Shown here: positions 51,608 through 59,856 of the stretch, piece by piece
Layout of the letters: every line of letters begins with the position of its first letter
Numbering within the stretch: position 1 is the first letter of the stretch
Assembly: GCA_948890655.1 (NCBI GenBank)
Contig: CAQTYU010000002.1
Span: 62,001-126,000, forward strand
Length of the DNA stretch: 64,000 nucleotides
Direction of reading: 5' to 3'
DNA from: Christensenellaceae bacterium
GTDB taxonomy: Bacteria > Bacillota > Clostridia > Christensenellales > Borkfalkiaceae
The notes under the pieces: generated by a model
What the model was told of the DNA's origin: nothing
Database searches by the model: none
The model's input: only the letters and a program-made list of their open reading frames with translations
Program-made: the position numbers and the translations under genes

Positions 51608-52345
51608 TTATTCTTCCTCTTCGTCGGGCAGCTCCACGTTGTGGTAAACCGATTGAACGTCGTCCAATTCGTCCAGCTTATCAAGCATTTTTTGGAACGT
51701 TTCAAGCTTTTCGCTGTCCAATGCAATATAGTTTTGCGGTATCATTTTGATTTCCGCTTCGAGGAAAGTCACGCCTTTTTCCTCGAAATACTTTCTCGCC
51801 TGCGACCACTTTTCGGGCGCGGTATAAACCTCGTAAACGTCGTCCTCGACGGCGTAGTCGTCGGCTTCGGCTTCGAGGCAGTACTCCATCATAGTGTCCT
51901 CGTCGAGCTTTACCGTCCTCTCGATAACGAATACGCCCTTGTTGTCAAACATATACGAAACGCAACCGTTCTGCCCCATCTGACCGCCGCACTTGCCCAT
52001 CGTCGAACGGATATCGCCCGCGGTCCTGTTTACGTTGTCGGTCAACGTCTTAATTATAACTGCCGAACCGCCTACGCCGTAGCCTTCGTAAGTCAGCTCT
52101 TTATAGTCCTTATCTCCAAGCTCGCCCGCCGCTTTCGCGATAGAGCGTTTAATATTTTCATTAGGCATATTAGCGGCTTTCGCCTTGGCTATAACGTCCG
52201 CAAGCTTAGAGTTGGTGTCGGGGTTGGGGTTGCCCTTAGCTGCAACTGCAAGCTCCCTGCCGATTTTGGTGAACACCGCGGCGCGCGCCGCGTCGGTTTT
52301 GCCTTTTTTAGCCTGAATATTGTGCCATTTGGAATGTCCTGACAT
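51608..52345 (-). CDS. yebC: YebC/PmpR family protein (TACO1-like)
   Basis: Conserved cytoplasmic protein, described as a transcriptional regulator and more recently as a translation factor helping ribosomes pass proline stretches. The 245 residues begin MSGHSKWHNIQAKKGKTDAARAA, the family's signature start. They continue with NPNPDTNSKLADVIAKAKAANMPNENI and end in an acidic DEEEE tail. AGAGGTAAG precedes the ATG. It follows the methyltransferase gene by 4 bp. Confidence 0.96.
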   Translation of the reverse strand: MSGHSKWHNIQAKKGKTDAARAAVFTKIGRELAVAAKGNPNPDTNSKLADVIAKAKAANMPNENIKRSIAKAAGELGDKDYKELTYEGYGVGGSAVIIKTLTDNVNRTAGDIRSTMGKCGGQMGQNGCVSYMFDNKGVFVIERTVKLDEDTMMEYCLEAEADDYAVEDDVYEVYTAPEKWSQARKYFEEKGVTFLEAEIKMIPQNYIALDSEKLETFQKMLDKLDELDDVQSVYHNVELPDEEEE

Positions 52346-52349
52346 AATC

Positions 52350-53081
52350 TTACCTCTTATTATCGTACTTTAACCGGTACATAGCAATACCCGCCGAAAC
52401 AGCCGCATTAAGGCTCTCGCAAGTACTTCGCATAGGTATACGTACCGTGTATTGCGCTATATTTTTGATTGCTTCGTCAATGCCGCCGCCCTCGTTTCCG
52501 ATACAAAGACAGAACTTTTCGGGCGCATTGAACGCAAATATATCCTCGCCTTGCATATCCGCACATATTAAGGGGACTCCGTTTAAAGCGGATAAAACCT
52601 CTTCGCGCGACCCCTGATAAATATTGACGAAGAATATCCCGCTCATACTCGCGCGTACCGCCTTAGGCGAATACGGGTCGGTGCAGTTAATCAAATAAAT
52701 TTCACCGTAACCCGCCGCGTTCGCCGTGCGGATAACCGTTCCGATGTTCCCGGGGTCCTGCAAACAGTCCAAAAGCAAACAGCTAGCCTTGGGCGGTTTT
52801 AAACGGTTTTCGGGAATTTCCACAACGGCAAGCACACCCTGCGGTGCCTTTTCGGATGATATGCTTTCAAATACCGCCCGACTGACCGATATAGCGTTCG
52901 GGAAGTCACCGACAACGTCCTCCGCCGCAACGATATTTAAAATTTTGCAGCCCGCCGCAATACATTCCCGTACGGGTTTAATTCCCTCGACGATATACCG
53001 TCCCAAAAGTCTGCGGTATTTTTTATCGTTGAGTTTTGCGATTTCTTTAATTTGCGGGTTGGTTTTCGAAGTTATTACCAT
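52350..53081 (-). CDS. TrmH/SpoU family RNA 2'-O-methyltransferase
   Basis: SPOUT enzyme, probably methylating 23S rRNA or tRNA ribose. The 243 residues have an N-terminal substrate-binding domain (KYRRLLGRYIVEG). The knotted SAM domain follows: LDCLQDPGNIGTVIRTANAAG (motif 1), CIGNEGGGI (motif 2) and IPMRSTCESLNAAVSAGIAMY (motif 3). The target nucleotide cannot be decided. The gene starts just after the rplT terminator and lacks an obvious ribosome-binding site. Confidence 0.92.
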   Translation of the reverse strand: MVITSKTNPQIKEIAKLNDKKYRRLLGRYIVEGIKPVRECIAAGCKILNIVAAEDVVGDFPNAISVSRAVFESISSEKAPQGVLAVVEIPENRLKPPKASCLLLDCLQDPGNIGTVIRTANAAGYGEIYLINCTDPYSPKAVRASMSGIFFVNIYQGSREEVLSALNGVPLICADMQGEDIFAFNAPEKFCLCIGNEGGGIDEAIKNIAQYTVRIPMRSTCESLNAAVSAGIAMYRLKYDNKR

Positions 53082-53089
53082 ATAAAAAA

Positions 53090-53112
53090 TTAAGCCTTAA
53101 AATAAGGCTTAA
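53090..53112 (-). terminator. Terminator after rplT
   Basis: Stem TAAGCCTTA / TAAGGCTTA with an AAA loop. On the minus strand it is followed by ATTTTTTAT. It lies only 8 bp before the methyltransferase ATG. Confidence 0.75.
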
Positions 53113-53120
53113 AATTTGAT

Positions 53121-53471
53121 TTATAACGCAGCTTTTGCTTTCTCTGCGAGCGCGGCAAACGCCGTTGCGTCGTTAACCGCAAGGTCAGCAAGAACTTTTC
53201 TGTTGAGGTTTACGCCCGCAACTTTAAGTCCGTGCATAAGCTTGGAATAGGAAAGTCCGTTAATTCTTGCAGCCGCATTGATACGCGCTATCCAAAGGCT
53301 GCGCATATCGCGCTTGCGAAGTCTTCTGCCGATATAAGCATAATTAAGCGACTTCATAACCGCTTCGCGAGCGATTCTGTAAGACTTTGATTTATTGCCA
53401 AAATAGCCCTTGGAAAGGCGGAATATCTTTCTACGCTTCTTTAAAGCGTTAACGCTTCTTTTAATACGCAT
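53121..53471 (-). CDS. rplT: 50S ribosomal protein L20
   Basis: 23S rRNA-binding protein needed for early 50S assembly, and in many Firmicutes a repressor of its own operon through the infC leader. The 116 residues have the typical basic start (MRIKRSVNALKKRRKIFRLSKG-type, shown in part) and SLWIARINAAARINGLSYSKLMHGLK. AGGAGG precedes the ATG. It is last in infC-rpmI-rplT. Confidence 0.97.
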   Translation of the reverse strand: MRIKRSVNALKKRRKIFRLSKGYFGNKSKSYRIAREAVMKSLNYAYIGRRLRKRDMRSLWIARINAAARINGLSYSKLMHGLKVAGVNLNRKVLADLAVNDATAFAALAEKAKAAL

Positions 53472-53487
53472 AATCTCTTACCTCCTA

Positions 53488-53688
53488 TTAACCCTTATAA
53501 GGAATCATTGACTTGACGGTTGATTCCTGCGTAGTAGAAACAAGCGTATTCTTACGCAAATTTCTCTTTCTCTTTCTGTTCTTGGTTTCAGCCTTATGGT
53601 TCTTGCCGCCGTGGGGTCTTTTCACCTTGCCGGTCGAAGTAAGCCAGAAGCGCTTTTTAGTACCGCTATGCGATTTCTGCTTGGGCAT
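53488..53688 (-). CDS. rpmI: 50S ribosomal protein L35
   Basis: Small basic ribosomal protein of 66 residues, starting MPKQKSHSGTKKRFWLT at the ATG at 53688 behind GGAGG. A TTG at 53703 in frame is the ribosome-binding region, not a start. It ends 16 bp before rplT and follows infC by 34 bp. Confidence 0.96.
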   Translation of the reverse strand: MPKQKSHSGTKKRFWLTSTGKVKRPHGGKNHKAETKNRKRKRNLRKNTLVSTTQESTVKSMIPYKG

Positions 53689-53722
53689 TTTATTATCCTC
53701 CAAATTGAATATTTTACTGAAA

Positions 53723-54241
53723 TTAAGATTTAACGGGCGAAAGCATCATAATAATCATTCTGCCCTCGGTGGAAGGTTTCTTATCCTGAACGGCTTTTCC
53801 TTCGAGCCCGTCGAAGAAGTCCTGCATAACCTTCACGCCTTGATAAGCGCGCGCATTCTCACGCCCTTTCATACGTATTGAAACTTTGACCTTATTTCCC
53901 GCCTCTAAGAATTTAAGGCACTGCTTGGTCTTAACCTGAATATCCCCGACGTCAATCGTCATCGAAAGGCGTATTTCCTTCAATTCGACTATAGTCTGGT
54001 TTTTGCGGTTTTCCTTTTCGCGCTTGGACTGCTCGTATTTAAACTTCGAATAGTCCATAATTTTGCACACTGGCGGAACTGCGTTCGGTGAAATTTTAAC
54101 AAGGTCGAGCTCTGCGTCGTTTGCAAGACGCTGCGCCTGATAAGCCGACATAACGCCGAGCATTTCACCGTCCGAACCGATAACTCTGACTTCCTTATCG
54201 CGGATAGCCTCATTTACGGAATATAAGTCTTTTATAATCAT
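53723..54241 (-). CDS. infC: Translation initiation factor IF-3
   Basis: Binds the 30S subunit and controls start-codon fidelity. The 172 residues show the N-terminal domain (VRVIGSDGEMLGVMS), linker KYEQSKREKENRKNQ and the C-terminal domain (KEIRLSMTIDVGDIQVKTK; VSIRMKGRE). Here it begins with ATG, although its second codon is ATT, the rare start used by several infC genes. GAGAGG precedes the ATG. It is first gene of infC-rpmI-rplT behind an attenuator-type leader. Confidence 0.96.
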   Translation of the reverse strand: MIIKDLYSVNEAIRDKEVRVIGSDGEMLGVMSAYQAQRLANDAELDLVKISPNAVPPVCKIMDYSKFKYEQSKREKENRKNQTIVELKEIRLSMTIDVGDIQVKTKQCLKFLEAGNKVKVSIRMKGRENARAYQGVKVMQDFFDGLEGKAVQDKKPSTEGRMIIMMLSPVKS

Positions 54242-54366
54242 TACCTCTCAAATTAAAAAATCGGGTTGCAAACGCAACCCGAAAACGCAAGGCATATAAG
54301 CCTTAAAAAACGTTATTGTGCCGAACAAAATCTCCGTACGGCGAAAGGGGTCTGCCTTTGCTTTAC
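54242..54366 (-). ncRNA. infC-rpmI-rplT leader (L20-type autoregulatory leader) with attenuator
   Basis: A leader of about 125 nt from the predicted start near 54366. It contains a terminator hairpin TCGGGTTGC-GTTT-GCAACCCGA (54261-54282) followed by T6, and an upstream stem AAGGC / GCCTT (54289-54304). Position and architecture match the L20 leaders that control this operon in Firmicutes. Assignment to the L20 family versus another leader class is inferred from context. Confidence 0.65.
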
Positions 54367-54372
54367 TCAAAT

Positions 54373-54401
54373 ATAATAACAGCTTGAAAAATTTTTGTCA
54401 A
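54373..54401 (-). promoter_or_regulatory. Promoter of infC operon
   Basis: Minus strand: TTGACA (54401-54396), 17-bp spacer, TATTAT (54378-54373). It begins 11 bp after the thrS stop. Confidence 0.85.
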
Positions 54402-54411
54402 CCGTTTTTTA

Positions 54412-56319
54412 TCAGAAAATCACCTTTTCGGCGCTCTCTTTTACAACTTTCTTGATGAATTTATCAAGTTTTACGGTATCCTTTTCCTCAACACCGCGCT
54501 TGTTGACGTTTACGGTACCGTCCTCCGCTTCCTTGTCGCCGACGACAAGCACGTAGGGTACTTTCTCCATCTTCGCTTCACGTATCTTGTAGCCAATCTT
54601 TTCGTTGCGCTTATCTACCTCGCACCTTATACCGGCGTCGGCAAGCTGTTTGCAAACCTCGTTGGCATAGCCGAGCGTCCTGTCGGTAATTGGCAGTATT
54701 TTAACCTGAGTAGGCGCAAGCCACAACGGGAATTTCCCTGCAAAGTGTTCTATCAGAATTCCTATAAACCTCTCTATCGAGCCGAAAATCGCACGGTGAA
54801 TCATTATGGGGCGGTGCTTCTGCCCGTCCTCGCCGACGTATTCCAAGTCGAACCTCTGCGGCATCTGGAAGTCGAGCTGAATGGTTCCGCACTGCCAGGT
54901 TCTGCCGATACTGTCCTCCAAATGGAAGTCAATCTTCGGCCCGTAGAACGCACCGTCGCCCTCGTTAATCTCGTATGCCCTGCCCAGCTCGTCCAAAGCA
55001 GCTTTTAAAGCGTCGGTTGCGATGTTCCAGTCCTCCTCGCTGCCCATACTGTTTTCGGGGCGGGTGGAAAGTTCGATTTTATATTTGAACCCGAATTGAG
55101 AGTAAATCTTATCGGTAAGGTGAATAACGCCCTTTATTTCGTCCTTAATCTGCTCGGGAAGCATAAAGATATGCGCGTCGTCCTGCGTAAAGCAGCGCAC
55201 GCGGAACAGTCCGTGCAGTTGTCCGCTCTTTTCGTGACGGTGCACCATTCCCATTTCCGCCATACGCAAAGGTAAATCTTTATAGCTGTGCGGCGAAAGC
55301 TTGTAAACGAGCATGCCGCCGGGGCAGTTCATAGGCTTAACGGCGCAGTCCTCTTCGTCGATGACCGTCGTATACATATTGTCTTTATAGTGGTCCCAGT
55401 GCCCCGAATTTTCCCACAGCGTGCGCGTAAGAATTATGGGCGTCTGAATTTCCACGTATCCCTCTTTGCGGTGCAGTTCGCGCCAGAAATCGACAAGTGT
55501 GTTTTTCAGCGTCATACCGTTAGGCAAAAAGAAGGGGAAGCCCTTGCCCTCGTTTAAAAGCGCAAACAGTTTAAGCTCTTTCCCAAGCTTAATATGGTCG
55601 CGCTTTTTCGCTTCTTCAAGCATAGTGAAATGCGCTTCCAGTTCCTCCTTTTTTGGGAAAGCTACGCCGTAAATTCTCGTCAGCATCTTGTTTTTTTCGT
55701 TACCGCGCCAATACGCGCCCGCAATGGAAACAAGTTTAAAAGCCTTAATCTTTCCCGTATTGGGCAGATGCGGTCCGCGGCAAAGGTCGGTAAACGAGCC
55801 TTGCTTGTAGAACGAAATTACCGAGTCCTCGGGCAAATCGTTAATAAGCTCGACTTTGTACTTCTCCCCGTACTTTTGCATCAGCTTCAAAGCCTCCGCG
55901 CGGGGTAGCTCGAACCTTTCAATCGGGGTTTTCGCCTTGATAATCTTCTGCATCTCGGTCTCGATTTTCGCAAGGTCGTCCATAGTAATGGGGGTGTTGA
56001 AGTCGATATCGTAATAAAAACCGTTCTCAATTACAGGTCCAATTGCCAAAGAACATGTCGGATATATATTTTTAAGTGCCTGCGCAAGCACGTGTGCGCA
56101 AGTGTGACGGTAAACGTCCAAGCCCTCCTTGTCCTTTAAGGTGACGATTTCAAGCTCGTCGCCTTCCTTTAAAACATGCGCAAGGTCGCAAAGTGCGCCG
56201 TTTACCTTTGCCGCAACCGCGTTGCGGGCAAGCCCGTCGCTTATTTTCGCCGCCGCCTGAGCGCAGGTTGCGCCCCCGTCAACCGACAGTTTATCGCCGT
56301 TTTTGAGTATAATTTCCAT
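54412..56319 (-). CDS. thrS: Threonyl-tRNA synthetase
   Basis: Class II synthetase charging tRNA-Thr. The start is the ATG at 56319 with GGAGGAAG before it (635 residues); an in-frame start at 56358 has no such site. Domains: TGS (1-60), the editing domain with HTCAHVLAQAL and a C-terminal cysteine region, and the catalytic core with PMNCPGGMLVYK, FRVRCFTQDDAH (motif 2) and HRAIFGSIERFIGILIEH (motif 3). The anticodon-binding domain (LAPTQVKILPITD) ends it. It is controlled by the T-box leader directly upstream. Confidence 0.97.
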   Translation of the reverse strand: MEIILKNGDKLSVDGGATCAQAAAKISDGLARNAVAAKVNGALCDLAHVLKEGDELEIVTLKDKEGLDVYRHTCAHVLAQALKNIYPTCSLAIGPVIENGFYYDIDFNTPITMDDLAKIETEMQKIIKAKTPIERFELPRAEALKLMQKYGEKYKVELINDLPEDSVISFYKQGSFTDLCRGPHLPNTGKIKAFKLVSIAGAYWRGNEKNKMLTRIYGVAFPKKEELEAHFTMLEEAKKRDHIKLGKELKLFALLNEGKGFPFFLPNGMTLKNTLVDFWRELHRKEGYVEIQTPIILTRTLWENSGHWDHYKDNMYTTVIDEEDCAVKPMNCPGGMLVYKLSPHSYKDLPLRMAEMGMVHRHEKSGQLHGLFRVRCFTQDDAHIFMLPEQIKDEIKGVIHLTDKIYSQFGFKYKIELSTRPENSMGSEEDWNIATDALKAALDELGRAYEINEGDGAFYGPKIDFHLEDSIGRTWQCGTIQLDFQMPQRFDLEYVGEDGQKHRPIMIHRAIFGSIERFIGILIEHFAGKFPLWLAPTQVKILPITDRTLGYANEVCKQLADAGIRCEVDKRNEKIGYKIREAKMEKVPYVLVVGDKEAEDGTVNVNKRGVEEKDTVKLDKFIKKVVKESAEKVIF

Positions 56320-56404
56320 AACTTCCTCCAAAATTCTATAATTCACTGCGTAACCCAAATTCGCGCTTTTGGGTAGCGCAGAATAGCTGCTTATTTTTGT
56401 GAAT

Positions 56405-56618
56405 TAATAAAAATAAAAGTCCTTAAACGCAGAAAATCGTTTAAGGACGCAAAATCGAAATGCGCGGTTCCACCTTAATTGTCTTTGCCTTTACGGCAAA
56501 AACCTCTTTTAAAACGCTTGAATATATAAAAGTGGTTTCCCGTTCCCCTAAAAATTATGCGGCTTCCAGCGCCCCGCACTCTCTGTAAATTTCTCGGCGG
56601 TACTTGTCTTTTTCAAGC
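56405..56618 (-). ncRNA. T-box riboswitch (threonine) upstream of thrS
   Basis: This element fills most of the 379-bp gap between thrS and leuS. On the minus strand it has a stem I region with AGAGAG and a GAAACCACT segment containing the Thr codon ACC (56536-56534). The T-box sequence AAGGTGGAACCGCG spans 56476-56463. A terminator GTCCTTAAACG / CGTTTAAGGAC (56448-56419) with a T run follows. The T-box TGGA can pair with the UCCA end of tRNA-Thr, and ACC with its GGU anticodon, both encoded at 41373-41448. Uncharged tRNA should allow thrS expression. Confidence 0.92.
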
Positions 56619-56624
56619 ACTGTT

Positions 56625-56653
56625 ATTTTAGTACAATAAAAAGGTTTTGTCAA
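56625..56653 (-). promoter_or_regulatory. Promoter of thrS T-box leader
   Basis: Minus strand: TTGACA (56653-56648), 17-bp spacer, TAAAAT (56630-56625). Confidence 0.85.
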
Positions 56654-56663
56654 CTAAAAATAT

Positions 56664-56692
56664 TTGCCATTTTTCCCGCATTCGGATATAAT
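56664..56692 (+). promoter_or_regulatory. SigA-type promoter of leuS, leaderless geometry
   Basis: TTGCCA (56664-56669), 17-bp spacer, TATAAT (56687-56692). The leuS ATG begins 7 nt after the -10 box, so the predicted transcript begins at the start codon. It is divergent from the thrS promoter, 10 bp apart. No T-box precedes leuS. Confidence 0.75.
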
Positions 56693-56698
56693 TGACCT

Positions 56699-59107
56699 AT
56701 GGCTTATACGAATTTCAACACATTAGAAAAAAAATGGATAAAGTATTGGGACGATAATAAAACTTTCCGCACCGATTTATACGATTTTTCCAAACCAAAA
56801 TACTATATAATGGATATGTTCCCCTATCCTTCGGGCGCCGGTTTGCACGTCGGTCATCCCGAGGGCTACACCGCAACCGACGTCATCGCCCGTATGAAGA
56901 GAATGCAAGGCTTCAACGTTCTGCACCCTATGGGTTTCGACAGCTTCGGTCTGCCCGCCGAACAGTACGCTATAAAGACGGGCAATAACCCCGCCACTTT
57001 CACCGAAAAGAACATAAATAACTTCATAAAACAGCTTAAAATGCTCGGTCTTTCGTACGATTGGGATAAAACCGTGTCCACCTGCGACCCCGCATATTAT
57101 AAATGGACGCAGTGGATATTTAAACAACTCGTCAAAGACGGACTTGCGCGCTACGTAGAAACCCCCGTAAACTGGTGTGAAGAACTCGGCACCGTGCTTG
57201 CTAACGATGAAATAGTCGACGGCAAGTCGGAGCGCGGCGGCTATCCTGTTGTCCGCAAAAATATGAAGCAGTGGGTTATCGACATAAACAAGTACGCAGA
57301 AGTGCTTTTGGACGGACTGGACGGGCTCGACTGGTGGGAATCGTCTAAAACCGCTCAGCGGAATTGGATAGGTAAATCCGTCGGCGCTAAAATCGACTTC
57401 AAGGTCGACGGCACCGACAAAACTTTCACCGTTTTCACCACCCGTTGCGATACCCTTTTCGGCGCAACCTATTGCGTTTTGGCGCCCGAGCACAAACTTG
57501 TCGACGAGATTACCTCGCCCGCTCAAAAAGCCGAAATAGAGGCTTACAAAGAGGTCTGCGCAAGCAAGTCCGAAATGGAAAGAACCGAGCTCAATAAGGA
57601 AAAGACGGGCGCGTTCACGGGCGCATACGCAATCAACCCCGCAAACGGAAAGAAAATTCCCGTATATATCTCGGACTACGTCCTCACCTCCTACGGCACG
57701 GGCGCGATAATGGCAGTGCCCGCGCACGATACCCGCGACTACGATTTCGCCAAAAAATTCGGGATACCCGTTATCCCCGTCCTCGACGGCGGCGATATCG
57801 AAAAGGAAGCGTTCACAGGCGACGGCAAGCATATCAATTCGGAGTTTTTAAACGGTCTTAACAAGCACGACGCTATCGACAAAATGACAGCTTGGCTTGA
57901 AGAAAAAGGCGTCGGCAAAAAAGCCACGACCTATAAACTCCGCGAATGGATATTCGCCCGCCAAAGATATTGGGGCGAGCCCCTCCCCGTCGTTCATTTG
58001 GAAGACGGCAAAGTCGCGCTTTTAGACGATGACGAACTTCCCCTCGTTCTGCCCGAAATGACAGATTATAAGGCGCATGGCGGCAACGCTCCCCTTGAAA
58101 ACGCGCAAGATTGGGTTAATATAAAGTATAAAGGTAAAAAAGGCAAACGTGAAACGACGACTATGCCCGGCTCGGCAGGCTCCGCTTGGTACTTTTTAAG
58201 ATACTGCGACCCGCACAATGACAAGGAATTCGCAAACTACGACTTACTTAAATATTGGATGCCCGTAGATTTCTATATGGGCGGCAAAGAACACCTCGTC
58301 GGGCACCTTCTCTATTCCAGATTCTGGAACAACTTCCTGTTCGACAAAGGGCTTGTGCCTTGCAGAGAACCGTTTAAAAAGCTTTACCACCAAGGTCTTA
58401 TTCTAGGCGAGGACGGCAACAAAATGTCGAAGTCGCTCGGTAACGTAATCAACCCCGACGACGTTGTAAAAGATTACGGCGCGGACGCACTCAGAATGTA
58501 CGAAATGTTTATGGGTCCCGTTGCCGACAGCAAACCGTGGTCGACTTCGAATATCGAGGGCGTCAAAAAGTTTTTAGACAGAATTTACAGGTTATACTGC
58601 GAACTCAGCGTTATTATCCCCGCCCCCAATAAAAATCTGGAAAAAATTTATAACCAGACCGTTAAAAAGGTCACGGAGGACTACGAAAACGTAAAAATCA
58701 ATACCGCTATTTCGCAAATGATGATTTTCGTCAATGCTGTTTATAAAGAAATTTCGGACGGTAAAGGCTTCCCCAAGGAATACGCCGAGGGTCTTATAAA
58801 GCTTTTAAACCCTATCGTTCCCTTTATAACCGAAGAAATCTGGAATACGGTTTTGGGGCACAACGCCACTGTCGCTTACGAAAAGTGGCCTGCCTGCGAC
58901 CCCGCTAAATGCGGCGAAGATACGATTGAATACGCAGTTCAGGTCAACAGCAGAATAAAAACCAAAATCACCGTAACTGCCGATACTTCCGCCGAAGAAA
59001 TTGAAAAACTTGTAAAAACCAATTCGGAAATCGCTCCGCTTATCGACGGCAAACAGATAAAGAAGTTTATCTTGGTTCCCAAAAGATTAATAAATATTAT
59101 CGTTTAA
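56699..59107 (+). CDS. leuS: Leucyl-tRNA synthetase
   Basis: Class I synthetase charging tRNA-Leu. The 802 residues are normal for bacteria. Catalytic motifs are FPYPSGAGLHVGHPEGY (HIGH motif as HVGH) and EDGNKMSKSLGN (KMSKS). The CP1 editing domain includes TTRCDTLFGATYCVLAPEH and GTGAIMAVPAHDTRDYDFA with the editing Asp. The anticodon-binding and C-terminal domains follow. Gene direction is opposite to its neighbours. Expression seems to start from a leaderless transcript with no Shine-Dalgarno sequence. Confidence 0.97.
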   Translation: MAYTNFNTLEKKWIKYWDDNKTFRTDLYDFSKPKYYIMDMFPYPSGAGLHVGHPEGYTATDVIARMKRMQGFNVLHPMGFDSFGLPAEQYAIKTGNNPATFTEKNINNFIKQLKMLGLSYDWDKTVSTCDPAYYKWTQWIFKQLVKDGLARYVETPVNWCEELGTVLANDEIVDGKSERGGYPVVRKNMKQWVIDINKYAEVLLDGLDGLDWWESSKTAQRNWIGKSVGAKIDFKVDGTDKTFTVFTTRCDTLFGATYCVLAPEHKLVDEITSPAQKAEIEAYKEVCASKSEMERTELNKEKTGAFTGAYAINPANGKKIPVYISDYVLTSYGTGAIMAVPAHDTRDYDFAKKFGIPVIPVLDGGDIEKEAFTGDGKHINSEFLNGLNKHDAIDKMTAWLEEKGVGKKATTYKLREWIFARQRYWGEPLPVVHLEDGKVALLDDDELPLVLPEMTDYKAHGGNAPLENAQDWVNIKYKGKKGKRETTTMPGSAGSAWYFLRYCDPHNDKEFANYDLLKYWMPVDFYMGGKEHLVGHLLYSRFWNNFLFDKGLVPCREPFKKLYHQGLILGEDGNKMSKSLGNVINPDDVVKDYGADALRMYEMFMGPVADSKPWSTSNIEGVKKFLDRIYRLYCELSVIIPAPNKNLEKIYNQTVKKVTEDYENVKINTAISQMMIFVNAVYKEISDGKGFPKEYAEGLIKLLNPIVPFITEEIWNTVLGHNATVAYEKWPACDPAKCGEDTIEYAVQVNSRIKTKITVTADTSAEEIEKLVKTNSEIAPLIDGKQIKKFILVPKRLINIIV

Positions 59108-59144
59108 AACCGAAGTACCGCTAAATTAGCGGTACTTCGGTTTT
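59106..59144. terminator. Bidirectional terminator between leuS and lemA
   Basis: 19-bp perfect inverted repeat around 59125, with AAAACCG / CGGTTTT ends giving T runs on both strands. Confidence 0.9.
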
Positions 59145-59158
59145 GTAAAAATTGTTTA

Positions 59159-59833
59159 TTAAGCAGCGTTCCCAAAGAACGTACTTCTCGCCTGTTGTTT
59201 GATTTCTTTCGAAGCAGAAAAAGGAATTCTAGTCGTATAGCCTTGCTTTGCGGCAACAATCATTTTTACGGGCCAGATATTAATATCCCTGTTCCAGTGG
59301 TTTATCGTATCGTTATAAATCTCACGCGCGGCCGTAATTTCCCTTTGAAGATACGAGTTCTGCCGCATAGCCTCTTTGATTTCGTCGTGTGCTTTCAGTT
59401 CGGGATAGTTCTCCATTGCAACGTTGAACTGTGCATACATATTGTCGATTTTCGAACTCATCTCGTTTCTTTCCGCGTCAGTACTTTTTCCACCGCGATA
59501 AGCCGCAATTTCGGTAAGCGTGGTTTTATCGAGCTCAATCGCTTTTTCCATAATCTGCGCCGTGTTCTGAAGAATCATAACGCGCTGTTCGAGGTAATTG
59601 TCGATTTGCGATGCGTCGTGTTGGATACGCTGTTCAAGCTTGCGGAAGTATTCTGCCGCCTTAATCTTCTTAATCAGGAAAACGAGCCCGGGGATAATAC
59701 CCAAAACCCATAAAACAACTTCAAAGATAATCGAGCCTACGCCAACTTTAACTGGTAATTGCTTTTCAATAACGTTTGCGTCCCTTCCGCTCTCGTTTAC
59801 GGGTCCCGTGACTTCGTCTAACATATTAGCCAT
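59159..59833 (-). CDS. LemA family membrane protein
   Basis: Single-helix membrane protein with a long helical-bundle domain; the function of LemA proteins is not well established. The 224 residues include an N-terminal cytoplasmic piece, a helix at about 30-54, and then the LemA domain: RRIQHDA-like helices, QNSYLQREITAAREIYNDTINHWN and WPVKMIVAAKQGYT. AAAGGAGAG precedes the ATG. It is 23 bp downstream of the DUF3137-like gene; LemA and DUF3137 genes are often paired. Confidence 0.88.
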   Translation of the reverse strand: MANMLDEVTGPVNESGRDANVIEKQLPVKVGVGSIIFEVVLWVLGIIPGLVFLIKKIKAAEYFRKLEQRIQHDASQIDNYLEQRVMILQNTAQIMEKAIELDKTTLTEIAAYRGGKSTDAERNEMSSKIDNMYAQFNVAMENYPELKAHDEIKEAMRQNSYLQREITAAREIYNDTINHWNRDINIWPVKMIVAAKQGYTTRIPFSASKEIKQQARSTFFGNAA

Positions 59834-59856
59834 AACTTATCTCTCCTTTTTTATAT

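Noticed and set aside
56777..57832. Long - strand frame opposite leuS (351 codons)
   Set aside because: Antisense shadow of leuS, no start context, no recognisable domain.
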